Shown here in pieces: positions 1 to 7,551 of a stretch of 34,321 bases of DNA (position 1 is the stretch's first letter; each line of letters starts with the position of its first letter). The stretch covers positions 1 to 34,321 of the forward strand of contig CAIPTQ010000210.1 of NCBI GenBank assembly GCA_903868035.1, read 5' to 3'. The notes below the pieces were generated by a model. It worked only from the letters and a program-made list of their open reading frames with translations, ran no database searches and was not told the origin of the DNA. The translations under genes and the position numbers were made by a program. This stretch comes from an uncultured Phycisphaerales bacterium (lineage in GTDB: Bacteria > Planctomycetota > Phycisphaerae > WQYP01).

Positions 1-843
1 ATATCGACGGTGCTGAATTTCGCCACGCTGTCGCCGGGGGAGAACAACGACATGCCCTTTGCGCTGTATCTGCCGAGCTATGCGGCGGTGGGGTGGTATC
101 ACAAAAAGGTGCCGTCGCCGCAGGGCGGGGGGGGGCTGGACGCCTTGCTGAAGGATGCTGAGGGATTCGCCATCGGCGACTATGCCACGGCGTTGGCCAA
201 GGGGGCGGCGCTGCCGGAGGCGGAGCGGCAGCGGATCGCCAGGCGTGTGGCGGATTTGACGGGGCTATCGCAGGATTACGTGCTGCTGTCGAATCTGCGC
301 GTGCAGCCGTCGCGTTTTGAGAAGGAGTTGCTGCGCGACAAGACGGGCGCGGGCAAGGTGATTGGGCGTTTCGACGGCCGCCTCACCGGCTGGGCGACCG
401 ATGCCGCCGGCGCGGGGCAGGATTACGATCCGTCGCTGAGCGGTTTTTACGCCGCGTATACGTCGGCGTTTAATGAGTACGTCCGCCAGGCGCTGAAATA
501 TGAGAATGATCTGACGTACGAAGTGCTCTCGGGCCGCACGCAGCCCTGGAACTTCGCCAGCGGCGGCGCGGGGGGTTCCAATGGGTATCTCTATGTGGGG
601 GACGACCTGCGCGACGCCATGACGCACAACCCGCACCTGCGACTGCTGGTATGCTCGGGCCGTTTTGATTTGGCCACGCCGTACTTCGCGACCGACTACA
701 CGCTCAACCACCTGACGCTGGCGCCGGAAATCCGCAAGAACATCACGCAGACGTACTATCCCGGCGGGCACATGCTCTACCACGTGCGCGAGGGGATGGC
801 GAAGCTGTATCAGGATGTGACGGGTTTTGTGGAGAAGAAATAG
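1..843 (+). CDS. Serine carboxypeptidase (peptidase S10 family), C-terminal part
   Basis: The reading frame is open from the first base, so the gene begins before the window and only about 280 C-terminal residues are seen. The last third matches the C-terminal part of S10 serine carboxypeptidases. The segment CSGRFDLATPY carries the expected catalytic Asp, and YYPGGHMLY near the end carries the catalytic His. The nucleophile Ser (GESYGG-type motif) would lie upstream and is not visible. Such enzymes remove C-terminal residues from peptides and are normally exported in bacteria. A run of nine G at 127-135 codes for extra glycines in QGGGGL. The downstream small gene starts 43 bases after the stop. 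Family assignment is firm; the substrate is unknown. Confidence 0.85.
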   Translation: MSTVLNFATLSPGENNDMPFALYLPSYAAVGWYHKKVPSPQGGGGLDALLKDAEGFAIGDYATALAKGAALPEAERQRIARRVADLTGLSQDYVLLSNLRVQPSRFEKELLRDKTGAGKVIGRFDGRLTGWATDAAGAGQDYDPSLSGFYAAYTSAFNEYVRQALKYENDLTYEVLSGRTQPWNFASGGAGGSNGYLYVGDDLRDAMTHNPHLRLLVCSGRFDLATPYFATDYTLNHLTLAPEIRKNITQTYYPGGHMLYHVREGMAKLYQDVTGFVEKK

Positions 844-885
844 CCCAAAAAACAAATGAAACATGCGCCACACAGGAGATGCCAC

Positions 886-1053
886 ATGCTGATCCGCGAT
901 ATTCAGCGCCAAGAGGCGAGCGCCGCGATCAAACGAATCCGGGAGGGCGCCCAGCGGCGGGGACTTTCCAATATGAGCATGGATGCAATCGACGCGTTCA
1001 TCGCCGAGTCCCGTCGCGAACGCCGTAAGAAACGCCAAACCATTAAAAGATGA
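886..1053 (+). CDS. Small basic antitoxin-like protein (55 aa)
   Basis: I chose the ATG at 886 because AGGAG at 874-878 sits seven bases upstream of it. An in-frame ATG at 856 has no such site. The protein is 55 residues, charged and probably helical. Its C-terminal half (a RRG segment, then MSMDAIDAFIAESRRERRKK) resembles the tails of VapB/CopG-type antitoxins, where a short 'M-x-E-I-D-x-I' segment precedes a basic end. No PIN-domain or other toxin gene lies beside it. The next gene (rhaB) is convergent and ends seven bases away. The gene could be an orphan antitoxin or a degraded module. The family link is by resemblance only. Confidence 0.55.
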   Translation: MLIRDIQRQEASAAIKRIREGAQRRGLSNMSMDAIDAFIAESRRERRKKRQTIKR

Positions 1054-1060
1054 GAAGCGC

Positions 1061-2521
1061 CTAATTCCGTCGCGGCTCGAACGTCTTGACGCCCACCGAC
1101 CGCCGCACCAGCGCCCGGCCGGCGGCAATCGATTCCAGCGCCCCGGTTGTGACCGCCTGGGTCATGATGTTGCCCAGAGCGGTCGCCTCGACCGGGCCGG
1201 CGAGCACGGTCATGCCCGTGGCGTCGGCGGCCATCTGGTTGAGGAGGTTGTTCTGGCAGCCGCCGCCGACGATGTGCAGCACCTTGAACTTCTTGCTGGT
1301 GATTTCCTCGAGCATGCGCGTCACCTTGGCGTAGGAAACCGCCAGCGATTCGAGAATCACCCGCGCGAACTCGCCGGGCGTGGACGGGGCCTTCTGATTG
1401 CTCCGCCGGCAGTGGGCGGTGATCTTGTTGGGCATGTCGCCGGTGGTGGCGAAGGCCGGGTCGTTCATGTCGAGGACGGCGAGTTTGGCGGGGGCCGCCT
1501 CGGCCATTTGGGTGAGCGTGGCGTAGTCGTACTCGGTGCCCTGGCGGGTCCACTCCCGCCGGCATTCCTGGAGGAGGAACAGCCCGGCGATGTTCTTGAG
1601 CAGGCGGATCTTGCCGCCGATGCCGCCCTCGTTGGTCACGTTGTATTCGCCGGCCTTGGCCGTGAGGACGGGTTGATCGACCTCCGCGCCCAGCAGCGAC
1701 CATGTGCCGGAGGAGAGGTAGAGCCAGTCGCCGCGGGCTTCATCGGCGGGGACGGCGGCAACGGCGGAGGCGGTGTCGTGGGAGCCGACGGATATGACTT
1801 TCACGCCCCCCCCCCCTTGTGCGGCGAGTTTTTCGTTGGCGTTGGCCAGTAGCGTGCCGCGGATGGAGGAGCGCTCGCCGGGCATTTGGATCGGCGGGAA
1901 GAGGTTGGGGTCGATGCCGATGGCGGCGAGGACTTCCGGCGACCACGCGCGGGTGCGGGCGTCGAGCATTTGGGCGGTGGAGGCGATGGTGTAGTCAGTG
2001 GCCATGGTGCCGGAGAGCCAGTAGGAGAAGAGGTCGGGGAGGAAGAGTATGTGCTTGGCGCGGGGGAGCTGGGGGGATTTTTTGTAGGAGAGGGCGGCGA
2101 GTTGGAAGAGGGTGTTGAGGGCCATCGTCTGTATGCCGGTGATGCCGTAGATTTTTTCCTTGGGGAGCTTGGCGAAGACGGCATCGACCATGCCGTCGGT
2201 GCGGGGGTCGCGGTAGCAGACGGGGTTGCCGATGAGGGCGCCGGTGTCATCGAGGAGGGCGAAGTCGACGCCCCAGACATCGACGGCGACGCCTTCGACC
2301 TGGTGGTTGGCGGCGGCAACTTTCGCCAGGCCGGTGGTGACTTCATGCCAGAGGCGGAGGATGTCCCAGTGGAGGGTTTCGCCCTTCTCATAGGTGAGCT
2401 TGATCTGGATGTTGGGGAAGCGGTGCATTTCGGTCAGCGCGATGCCGGTGTCGGAAAGCTCGCCGAGCATGACGCGGCCGGACTCGGCGCCGAAGTCGAT
2501 GGCGATGTATTTGTGGGACAT
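1061..2521 (-). CDS. rhaB: Rhamnulokinase
   Basis: This is an FGGY-family sugar kinase of 486 residues that phosphorylates L-rhamnulose to rhamnulose-1-phosphate with ATP in the cytoplasm. Visible signatures are the N-terminal phosphate loop DFGAESGR (about residues 9-16), VDVWGVDFALLD, the sugar-site CYRDPRTDGM, VGSHDTASAVAAVP, YLSSGTWSLLG and the C-terminal nucleotide-binding VGGGCQNNLLNQM. CRRSNQKAPSTPGEFAR is typical of RhaB rather than of glycerol or xylulose kinases. The start at 2521 is set by AAAGGAG eight bases upstream; a longer frame starting at 2575 lacks such support. Eleven consecutive G on the sense strand (1806-1816) encode AQGGGGVK. No rhamnose isomerase or aldolase gene is in the window. 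gpmI lies upstream on the same strand after a 136-base gap. Confidence 0.92.
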   Translation of the reverse strand: MSHKYIAIDFGAESGRVMLGELSDTGIALTEMHRFPNIQIKLTYEKGETLHWDILRLWHEVTTGLAKVAAANHQVEGVAVDVWGVDFALLDDTGALIGNPVCYRDPRTDGMVDAVFAKLPKEKIYGITGIQTMALNTLFQLAALSYKKSPQLPRAKHILFLPDLFSYWLSGTMATDYTIASTAQMLDARTRAWSPEVLAAIGIDPNLFPPIQMPGERSSIRGTLLANANEKLAAQGGGGVKVISVGSHDTASAVAAVPADEARGDWLYLSSGTWSLLGAEVDQPVLTAKAGEYNVTNEGGIGGKIRLLKNIAGLFLLQECRREWTRQGTEYDYATLTQMAEAAPAKLAVLDMNDPAFATTGDMPNKITAHCRRSNQKAPSTPGEFARVILESLAVSYAKVTRMLEEITSKKFKVLHIVGGGCQNNLLNQMAADATGMTVLAGPVEATALGNIMTQAVTTGALESIAAGRALVRRSVGVKTFEPRRN

Positions 2522-2633
2522 GAGGGACTCCTTTGTGATGGCGGGGATTTTACGGGGAGAGCGCGGGGGGGGCAAATGGGCGGGTTGATGAACAAATCGA
2601 AGCCCTCGGCGGCGATGGGCATCGTGCTGTGAC

Positions 2634-2658
2634 CCGCCTAAAGGCGGTACTACGGACT
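2634..2658 (+). repeat. Hairpin repeat with TAAA loop and GTACTACGGACT tail, copy 1
   Basis: A perfect 5-base-pair stem CCGCC / GGCGG encloses the loop TAAA (2639-2642) and is followed by the tail TACTACGGACT. The last tail base is the first base of the complement of the gpmI stop codon. A second copy at 18653-18688 keeps the loop and tail but has a different, compensated stem. Confidence 0.6.
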
Positions 2659-4307
2659 TACAGCAGGCTCCGCCCCGTCATCTCCTTGGGCTGGGGCAAA
2701 CCCATGATCTTCAGCGCCGTCGGGGCAATGTCCGCCAGCCGCCCCCCTTCCCTTAGCTTTACGCCCTTGAACCGGTCATCCACCACGATCAGCGGCACAT
2801 CGTAGGTGGTGTGGGCCGTGTGGGGGCAGTTGTTGATGGGGTCCCACATTTGTTCGCAGTTGCCGTGGTCGGCGGTGATGATGAGGGCACCGCCTTTGGC
2901 GAGGGCGGCGTTCATGACGCGGCCCACGCACTCATCGACTTTCTCCACCGCCTTGATCGCCGCCGGCAGCGAGCCGGTGTGGCCCACCATGTCGCCGTTG
3001 GCGTAGTTGATGATGTACACGTCGTGCTTGTCGTCGGCAATGGCGGCGAGGATGCGCGTGGTGAGGGTTTCGGCGGACATTTCGGGGGCGAGGTCGTAGG
3101 TTTTAATGTCCTTGCGGGAGTGGGCGCCGCGTATGTCTTCGCCGTCGAAGGGGCCGATGCCGTCCATAGTGGTTTTATCGACTTTACGGGGTTCGCGGTA
3201 GTCATCGAAGAAGAAGGTGACGTGGGGGAATTTTTCGGTTTCGGCGGAGCGCATCTGGGTGAGGCCGGCCCGGGCGATGGTCTCGCCGAAGATGTCGGCC
3301 ATTTTTTCGGGCTTGTCGAAGATGACGTGGACGGGCAGGCCCTCCTCGTAGCCGGCCATGGTGGCGTAGTAGAGGTTTTTGGGCCGGGTGTTGCGTTTGA
3401 AGCCGCCGTTGGGTTCCTTGGCGAACTGGGCGTCATCATAGACGAAGGCTTTGGTGATTTCGCGCGGGCGGTCGCCGCGGTAGTTGAAGAAGATGACGGT
3501 GTCGTTGTCGGAAATTGTGGTCGCTCCCTGACGGTCGCGGCTCGGATCAATGATGACGGAGGGCATGACGAACTCATCGCCATTGCGCGAGGAATCGGAG
3601 GCGTGGGTGTAGTAGTGTTGCAGGGCTTCGGAGGCGGTGGGGTATTTTTCGCCCTTGTTCTCGGTGAGCAGTTCGTAGGCCGTCTGCACGCGTTCCCAGC
3701 GGTTGTCGCGGTCCATGATGTAGAAGCGGCCAATGACTGTGGCGATGCGGCCCACGCCGAGTTCCTTGCACTTGGCTTCCAGTGCCGGCAGGTAGCGCGC
3801 AGCCCCGGTGGGCGCGGTGTCGCGGCCGTCGGTGATCGCATGGATCAGCACTCGCGAACCCGGGAAGCCCTGTCGCTTGGCCATTTCCAGCAGGGCGTAG
3901 GCGTGTTCCTGATCGGAGTGGACCCGGCCATCGGAGCAGAGGCCCAGAATATGCACATTGGAGTTGTGTTTTTTAGCGTGGGCGAAGGCGGCCACGAGGG
4001 TGGGGTTCTGGAAGAAACTGCCGTCGCGGATGCGGCGGGTGATGCGCATGGTCTCCTGATCGACAATGCGGCCGGCGCCGATATTCTGGTGGCCGACTTC
4101 GGAATTGCCCATCACGCCGGCGGGCAGGCCCACATCCTCGCCGGAGGTGTGGATGAGGACGTTGGGGTACTCGGCCATGAGGCGGTCATCGACGGGGTGC
4201 CGGCCTTGCTTGATGGCGTTGTAGGAATCCATCTCGGGATGGGGGTTTTTGCCCCAGCCGTCGCGGATGATGAGAATGAAGGGACGCTTGGCGATGCGCG
4301 TGGGCAT
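2658..4307 (-). CDS. gpmI: 2,3-bisphosphoglycerate-independent phosphoglycerate mutase
   Basis: This enzyme interconverts 3- and 2-phosphoglycerate in glycolysis and gluconeogenesis with two Mn ions and a phosphoserine intermediate. The 549 residues show the family order: DGWG with the first metal Asp (residue 16, here preceded by Arg instead of the usual Leu), MGNSEVGHQNIGAGR with the nucleophile Ser69, DGRDTAP, the metal-binding NYANGDMVGHTG and ADHGNCEQM, and the C-terminal TGRSLL. Length is slightly above the usual 510-520. The start at 4307 has GGAG nine bases upstream. It is a housekeeping gene with no functional link to rhaB that I can see. Confidence 0.96.
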   Translation of the reverse strand: MPTRIAKRPFILIIRDGWGKNPHPEMDSYNAIKQGRHPVDDRLMAEYPNVLIHTSGEDVGLPAGVMGNSEVGHQNIGAGRIVDQETMRITRRIRDGSFFQNPTLVAAFAHAKKHNSNVHILGLCSDGRVHSDQEHAYALLEMAKRQGFPGSRVLIHAITDGRDTAPTGAARYLPALEAKCKELGVGRIATVIGRFYIMDRDNRWERVQTAYELLTENKGEKYPTASEALQHYYTHASDSSRNGDEFVMPSVIIDPSRDRQGATTISDNDTVIFFNYRGDRPREITKAFVYDDAQFAKEPNGGFKRNTRPKNLYYATMAGYEEGLPVHVIFDKPEKMADIFGETIARAGLTQMRSAETEKFPHVTFFFDDYREPRKVDKTTMDGIGPFDGEDIRGAHSRKDIKTYDLAPEMSAETLTTRILAAIADDKHDVYIINYANGDMVGHTGSLPAAIKAVEKVDECVGRVMNAALAKGGALIITADHGNCEQMWDPINNCPHTAHTTYDVPLIVVDDRFKGVKLREGGRLADIAPTALKIMGLPQPKEMTGRSLL

Positions 4308-4346
4308 GAATGTGGACTCCAGAAAACGGGAAACAGACAGGGCGGC

Positions 4347-4376
4347 ATTGTAGCGGGAGAGGAGACTTGCGGCGAA
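4347..4376 (-). promoter_or_regulatory. Possible sigma-70 promoter of gpmI
   Basis: On the minus strand TTCGCC (4376-4371), an 18-base spacer and TACAAT (4352-4347) lie about 40 bases before the gpmI ATG. The -10 box is good and the -35 box is weak. Confidence 0.3.
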
Positions 4377-4397
4377 TCATCCTCGTGAGTGATTACG

Positions 4398-4613
4398 TCA
4401 AACAACACCTTTTGTTCCGTAGCGCAGGTGCGCGATGGCTTGATCAATCTCCGCCATTCCGATTCCGCGTTTTTTCGCAAGACTACGGGCTTTTCCTGAT
4501 TCGATTTTCCATTCCTTGTCCAGATCGCGTGCCAGCGCTTGATCCAAAGCGAGGCGATCCTCCTCACTGAGTGCTTTGATTTCCTTCAATAACAACCTAA
4601 CCGTGGCGGTCAT
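4398..4613 (-). CDS. Small antitoxin-like protein (71 aa)
   Basis: The ATG at 4613 has GGAG eight bases upstream. A longer reading frame upstream of it overlaps the neighbouring gene and is a shadow. The protein is helical and charged. The N-terminal half contains EIKALSEEDRLALDQAL, and the C-terminal half AKKRGIGMAEIDQAIAHLRY resembles the C-terminal helix of VapB/RHH-type antitoxins. It lies 37 bases after the stop of the preceding 128-residue gene on the same strand. It is the last gene of the apparent dinG operon. No recognisable toxin is next to it unless the 128-residue neighbour is one. The function is not known. Confidence 0.6.
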   Translation of the reverse strand: MTATVRLLLKEIKALSEEDRLALDQALARDLDKEWKIESGKARSLAKKRGIGMAEIDQAIAHLRYGTKGVV

Positions 4614-4650
4614 GAGGCTTCTCCGTAATTTCCTGTTCGTCACACAGTCG

Positions 4651-5037
4651 TTAACGCTGCCGCGCAATCGCAAGCGCCACAGGTGCGATTCCATTCTTCC
4701 GCCGCTTGATTTCGCCGTGGTCCCTGCCCCATTTTTCGAGATCCGTCCGCAAACCTGCCGCATGTAGCTCTTGTGCCGATTCCACCAGCATGGCAAAAAA
4801 CACATCATCCGCGTAACGCTGGTCATCCGCCGCAAGTAGTGCCATGAGTTGGCCGGCGAGCCGATGCTGCATCTCATTGAATCCGCGTAACCGGACCGGA
4901 TCGGCGATTCCCGGCGTGCCGGGAATGTAGGTGTCTCGGGCATCGATTGTGAGCAGGTGCGACCATCGGGCCACGAGTCCAGCCTGTTCATCCGGAGACA
5001 AGGCGGCAAACTTGTGGGCGAGCGCTTTGGCCGTCAT
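4651..5037 (-). CDS. Hypothetical protein (128 aa), second gene of small cassette after dinG
   Basis: The start at 5037 is preceded by GGAGGAATAACC, a strong ribosome binding site that overlaps the stop codon of the upstream gene two bases away, so translation is probably coupled. The protein is cytosolic and mostly helical. Distinct segments are LTIDARDTYIPG, VRLRGFNEMQHRL and a tail GEIKRRKNGIAPVALAI. The 'RLRG-N-E-QH' segment reminds me of a widespread uncharacterised bacterial family, but I cannot name it. The fixed order with a 'DGNTR' protein upstream and an antitoxin-like protein downstream suggests a small defence or toxin-antitoxin-like cassette. That is inference only. Confidence 0.75.
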   Translation of the reverse strand: MTAKALAHKFAALSPDEQAGLVARWSHLLTIDARDTYIPGTPGIADPVRLRGFNEMQHRLAGQLMALLAADDQRYADDVFFAMLVESAQELHAAGLRTDLEKWGRDHGEIKRRKNGIAPVALAIARQR

Positions 5038-5039
5038 GG

Positions 5040-5276
5040 TTATTCCTCCAACGCGGGATAAGGTTCGCAGGGCAGGCCGTCGATGGCGAATCCTCGCTCT
5101 TCGAGCACCTTAACCCGGGTGTTACCATCCATAATGATACCATTCATCTTCACCTAAAGGCTATCGCGCTGGCCGGGGGCCAGTGATTTCACGATCAAGT
5201 CGGTCGGCTGGCGACGCCAGTATGCCAGGCTGGACTTGCTCAAACTGGCATCGGGATGCAGGCGTTGCAGAAGCAT
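5040..5276 (-). pseudogene. Small 'DGNTR' motif protein gene interrupted by an in-frame TAG
   Basis: Reading from ATG 5276 (GAGGA about ten bases upstream, overlapping the dinG stop) gives 40 residues, MLLQRLHPDA to SLAPGQRDSL. An amber codon follows at 5156-5154. The same frame then continues for 37 more residues (VKMNGIIMDGNTRVKVLEER, then GFAIDGLPCEPYPALEE) to TAA at 5042-5040. The two halves read as one protein: a residue such as Gln, Lys or Trp would be expected at the TAG between 'SLAPGQRDSL' and 'VKMNGIIMDGNTR'. The DGNTR segment loosely recalls ParB/sulfiredoxin-type 'DGxxR' motifs. TAG is a normal stop elsewhere in the window (position 841), so recoding is unlikely. The second half could be re-initiated at GTG 5153 or ATG 5147. 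Confidence 0.6.
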
Positions 5277-5288
5277 GCGTTGGTTTCC

Positions 5289-7415
5289 TCAGACGGTGAT
5301 TTTGTGGATCGTACACCCCGGCAGCGCCTCAATAAACTGCTTCCCGTACTGTTTGGTGACAATCCGCTTGTCCAGCACCACCACAATGCCCGTGTCGGTT
5401 TTGCTGCGGATGAGGCGGCCGAAGCCTTGTTTGAACTTAATGATGGCTTCGGGCAGCGAAAATTCCGCAAACGGATTGCCGCCGGCTTCGCGGATGGCGT
5501 CCAGGCGCGCCTCGATGAGCGGCTTGTCGGGTACTTCAAACGGCAGCTTGACGATGGTGACGTTCGACAGCGCCTCGCCCTGCACATCCACGCCCTGCCA
5601 GAAGGAATCCGTGCCCAGCAGCACCGAGTTGGGCGTGGACTTGAAGCGGGCCAAAAGCTGCCCGCGCGTGAGCTGGCCGCCCTGCTGGAACAGCGGGTAG
5701 CCCAGCGGGGCGAGTTGCGGGGCCAGCAGCTTGGCCGCCTTGTCGAGCATGACATAGCTGGTGAACAGCAGAAACGCCCGGCCCTGTGACTGGCGCAGAT
5801 AATGCATCGCCCGATCCATTGCCGCGGGCAGAAACCCCTCCTCGTCCGGCAACGGCAGGCCCACTTCCAGATACATGGTGCATTGGGTGGCGTAGTCGAA
5901 GGGGGAGCCGACTTGCAGGTCCGTGCCGGCATCCAAACCCACGCGCGAGCGCAGATAGGCGAAGGGATTTTCGATTTTCGCCCCCCCCGATTTTCGATTT
6001 TCGATTTTTACGGAGTGACGGTCGGTGCTGCGGGTGGAGAGGGTGGCGCTAGTGAGGATCACACTTTTCAGCTTGCCTTGCCGCCCAAACAGGTGCGTCC
6101 GCAACTGCTCGGCGATGGTGATGGGGCTGCCGGTCCACTTCAGCCGCCGGTTCGTCTTGCCCGTCGCCTCCACCCAATAGACGGCATCTTCCACCTGCTG
6201 GGCCAGCAGGGCCTTGATCGTCGCGCTCAGGTCGCCGATCCGGTCCAGATAGCTCTGCAACTCGAATCGCTGCTTCTCAATCTCGTACTCAGCGCCGGTC
6301 AGTTTCGCGCCCTCCTCAGGGTCGTCCACGATGGGACGTTTGCCCTTGCTCTTGCCGGTAAGCTGATCGCCCAACGCCTTCAGGCACTTGCCCAGGTCCT
6401 CCAGCGCCGGCGACAGCGGATTGGCGATGATATCCTTCTCGCGGACGCGCCCGTTTTTCGGGGCGCGCGTTGTCAGCCAGCGGTCCAACAGGTCAAAAAA
6501 CTCATTGGTCGCCCGCTCCGTGTTCTCAATGGCCGCCTGCGCGGCCAGCGTATCCAGGTTGTCCAGCGTCGCCAGAAAACCACGCGTCGTCTTGGCGGAT
6601 AACAGCGAATGCAGCAGGTAGCGCACCTGCGACTCGGAGACAGAGATGCCGAAGTGATCGGAGGCGACCGCTTCGATCGTGTGGGCTTCGTCCAGCACCG
6701 CCAAATCATACGCCGGCAGAATGCCCCGGCCGCCCTTCTCCGGCATCGCCGGATCGCCCGTCGCGCTCTTGAGGGCCAGGTCGGAAAAAAACATTGCATG
6801 ATTGCACACCAGGATTTGCCCGTTGGCGATGCGCCTCCGCGACGCCTGATAGAAGCAGCGTTCGTAATGCTTGCATCGGCGACCCAGGCAGTTGCCGCGC
6901 TCGGCGTTCACCTTGTCCCAGACTTGCCAGGCGGGCTGGCGGGGGAGGTCCGAGAGGCTGCCGTCCTTGGTGGTCCGGGCCCAGGTTTCGATCATGACCA
7001 ATTCGTCGGCACTGCGGGCGTCGGGCAGCAGCGAGTAGGATTTCTTGCCGGCCTGTTCGAGGCGGCGCAGGCAGAGGTAGTTGCCCCGCCCCTTGCACAG
7101 CACGGCGGAAAATTCGAGGCCGCTGACGGCCTGCAAAAACGGGATGTCCTTTTCGACAAGTTGTTCCTGCAGCGCGATGGTGTGGGTGGAGATGACGACC
7201 TTCTTGCGGTTGGCGGCCTGGGCGATGGCGGGGACGAGATAGGCGAAGGACTTGCCCACGCCGGTGCCGGCCTCGGCGATGAGGTGTTGGTGGTGGGCGA
7301 AGGCGATTTCGACGGCGGCGGCCATTTGCTGTTGCTGGGGGCGGAGTTCAAAACCGGTGAGGCGTTGGGCGACGGGGCCGGCGGGGGCGAAGAAATCCTG
7401 GACGAGGATGGTCAT
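5289..7415 (-). CDS. dinG: DinG-type ATP-dependent DNA helicase with Fe-S cluster
   Basis: This is a superfamily 2, XPD-like helicase of 708 residues that unwinds damaged or structured DNA. Walker A is AEAGTGVGKS (residues 47-56) and the DEAH box is LDEAH (241-245). Motif VI is GFGRLIRSKTDTG near the C-terminus. Four cysteines have the DinG Fe-S spacing: C115, C176, C181 and C187 (C-x4-C-x5-C). Just after the SATL motif III lies an unusual insert, SVKIENRKSGGAKIENPF, encoded by a heptamer repeat and a run of eight G. The gene heads a minus-strand operon with three small genes, the first starting 12 bases after its stop. No convincing ribosome binding site precedes ATG 7415. It is divergent from the GH2 gene. 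Confidence 0.9.
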   Translation of the reverse strand: MTILVQDFFAPAGPVAQRLTGFELRPQQQQMAAAVEIAFAHHQHLIAEAGTGVGKSFAYLVPAIAQAANRKKVVISTHTIALQEQLVEKDIPFLQAVSGLEFSAVLCKGRGNYLCLRRLEQAGKKSYSLLPDARSADELVMIETWARTTKDGSLSDLPRQPAWQVWDKVNAERGNCLGRRCKHYERCFYQASRRRIANGQILVCNHAMFFSDLALKSATGDPAMPEKGGRGILPAYDLAVLDEAHTIEAVASDHFGISVSESQVRYLLHSLLSAKTTRGFLATLDNLDTLAAQAAIENTERATNEFFDLLDRWLTTRAPKNGRVREKDIIANPLSPALEDLGKCLKALGDQLTGKSKGKRPIVDDPEEGAKLTGAEYEIEKQRFELQSYLDRIGDLSATIKALLAQQVEDAVYWVEATGKTNRRLKWTGSPITIAEQLRTHLFGRQGKLKSVILTSATLSTRSTDRHSVKIENRKSGGAKIENPFAYLRSRVGLDAGTDLQVGSPFDYATQCTMYLEVGLPLPDEEGFLPAAMDRAMHYLRQSQGRAFLLFTSYVMLDKAAKLLAPQLAPLGYPLFQQGGQLTRGQLLARFKSTPNSVLLGTDSFWQGVDVQGEALSNVTIVKLPFEVPDKPLIEARLDAIREAGGNPFAEFSLPEAIIKFKQGFGRLIRSKTDTGIVVVLDKRIVTKQYGKQFIEALPGCTIHKITV
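5961..6009. repeat. GATTTTC heptamer array inside dinG
   Basis: After GAAGG come GATTTTC units at 5966-5972 and 5973-5979. Then follow G and eight C (5981-5988), units at 5989-5995 and 5996-6002, and a final GATTTTT at 6003-6009. The array is in frame within dinG and encodes KIEN...KIEN on the minus strand. A related array with the same GAAGG left flank lies at 34252-34284. Confidence 0.65.
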
Positions 7416-7489
7416 GCGGGGAGGTTATCAGATTCGCCGGGGTGGAAACAGCGTGGGGAGGCGTAATGGCCACGATCTGCCACGCGGCA

Positions 7490-7517
7490 TTGACGCCCCC
7501 CGCGTCCGGCAGATAAT
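7490..7517 (+). promoter_or_regulatory. Sigma-70-type promoter of the GH2 gene
   Basis: TTGACG (7490-7495), a 16-base spacer and GATAAT (7512-7517) give a near-consensus promoter. The predicted transcript would start near 7524, leaving a leader of about 28 bases with AAGGAG at 7541-7546. Confidence 0.65.
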
Positions 7518-7551
7518 CCCCTCACGGCCCATGTTCTTCCAAGGAGTCCCC

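Noticed and set aside
2811..4388. Open frame of 525 codons on the plus strand opposite gpmI
   Set aside because: It lies antisense to a well-recognised enzyme, and its Gly/Val-rich product has no recognisable feature.
5040..5276. Stop-codon reassignment (TAG read as an amino acid) in this organism
   Set aside because: TAG ends the S10 peptidase gene (841-843) and rhaB (1061-1063), so it is a normal stop here.
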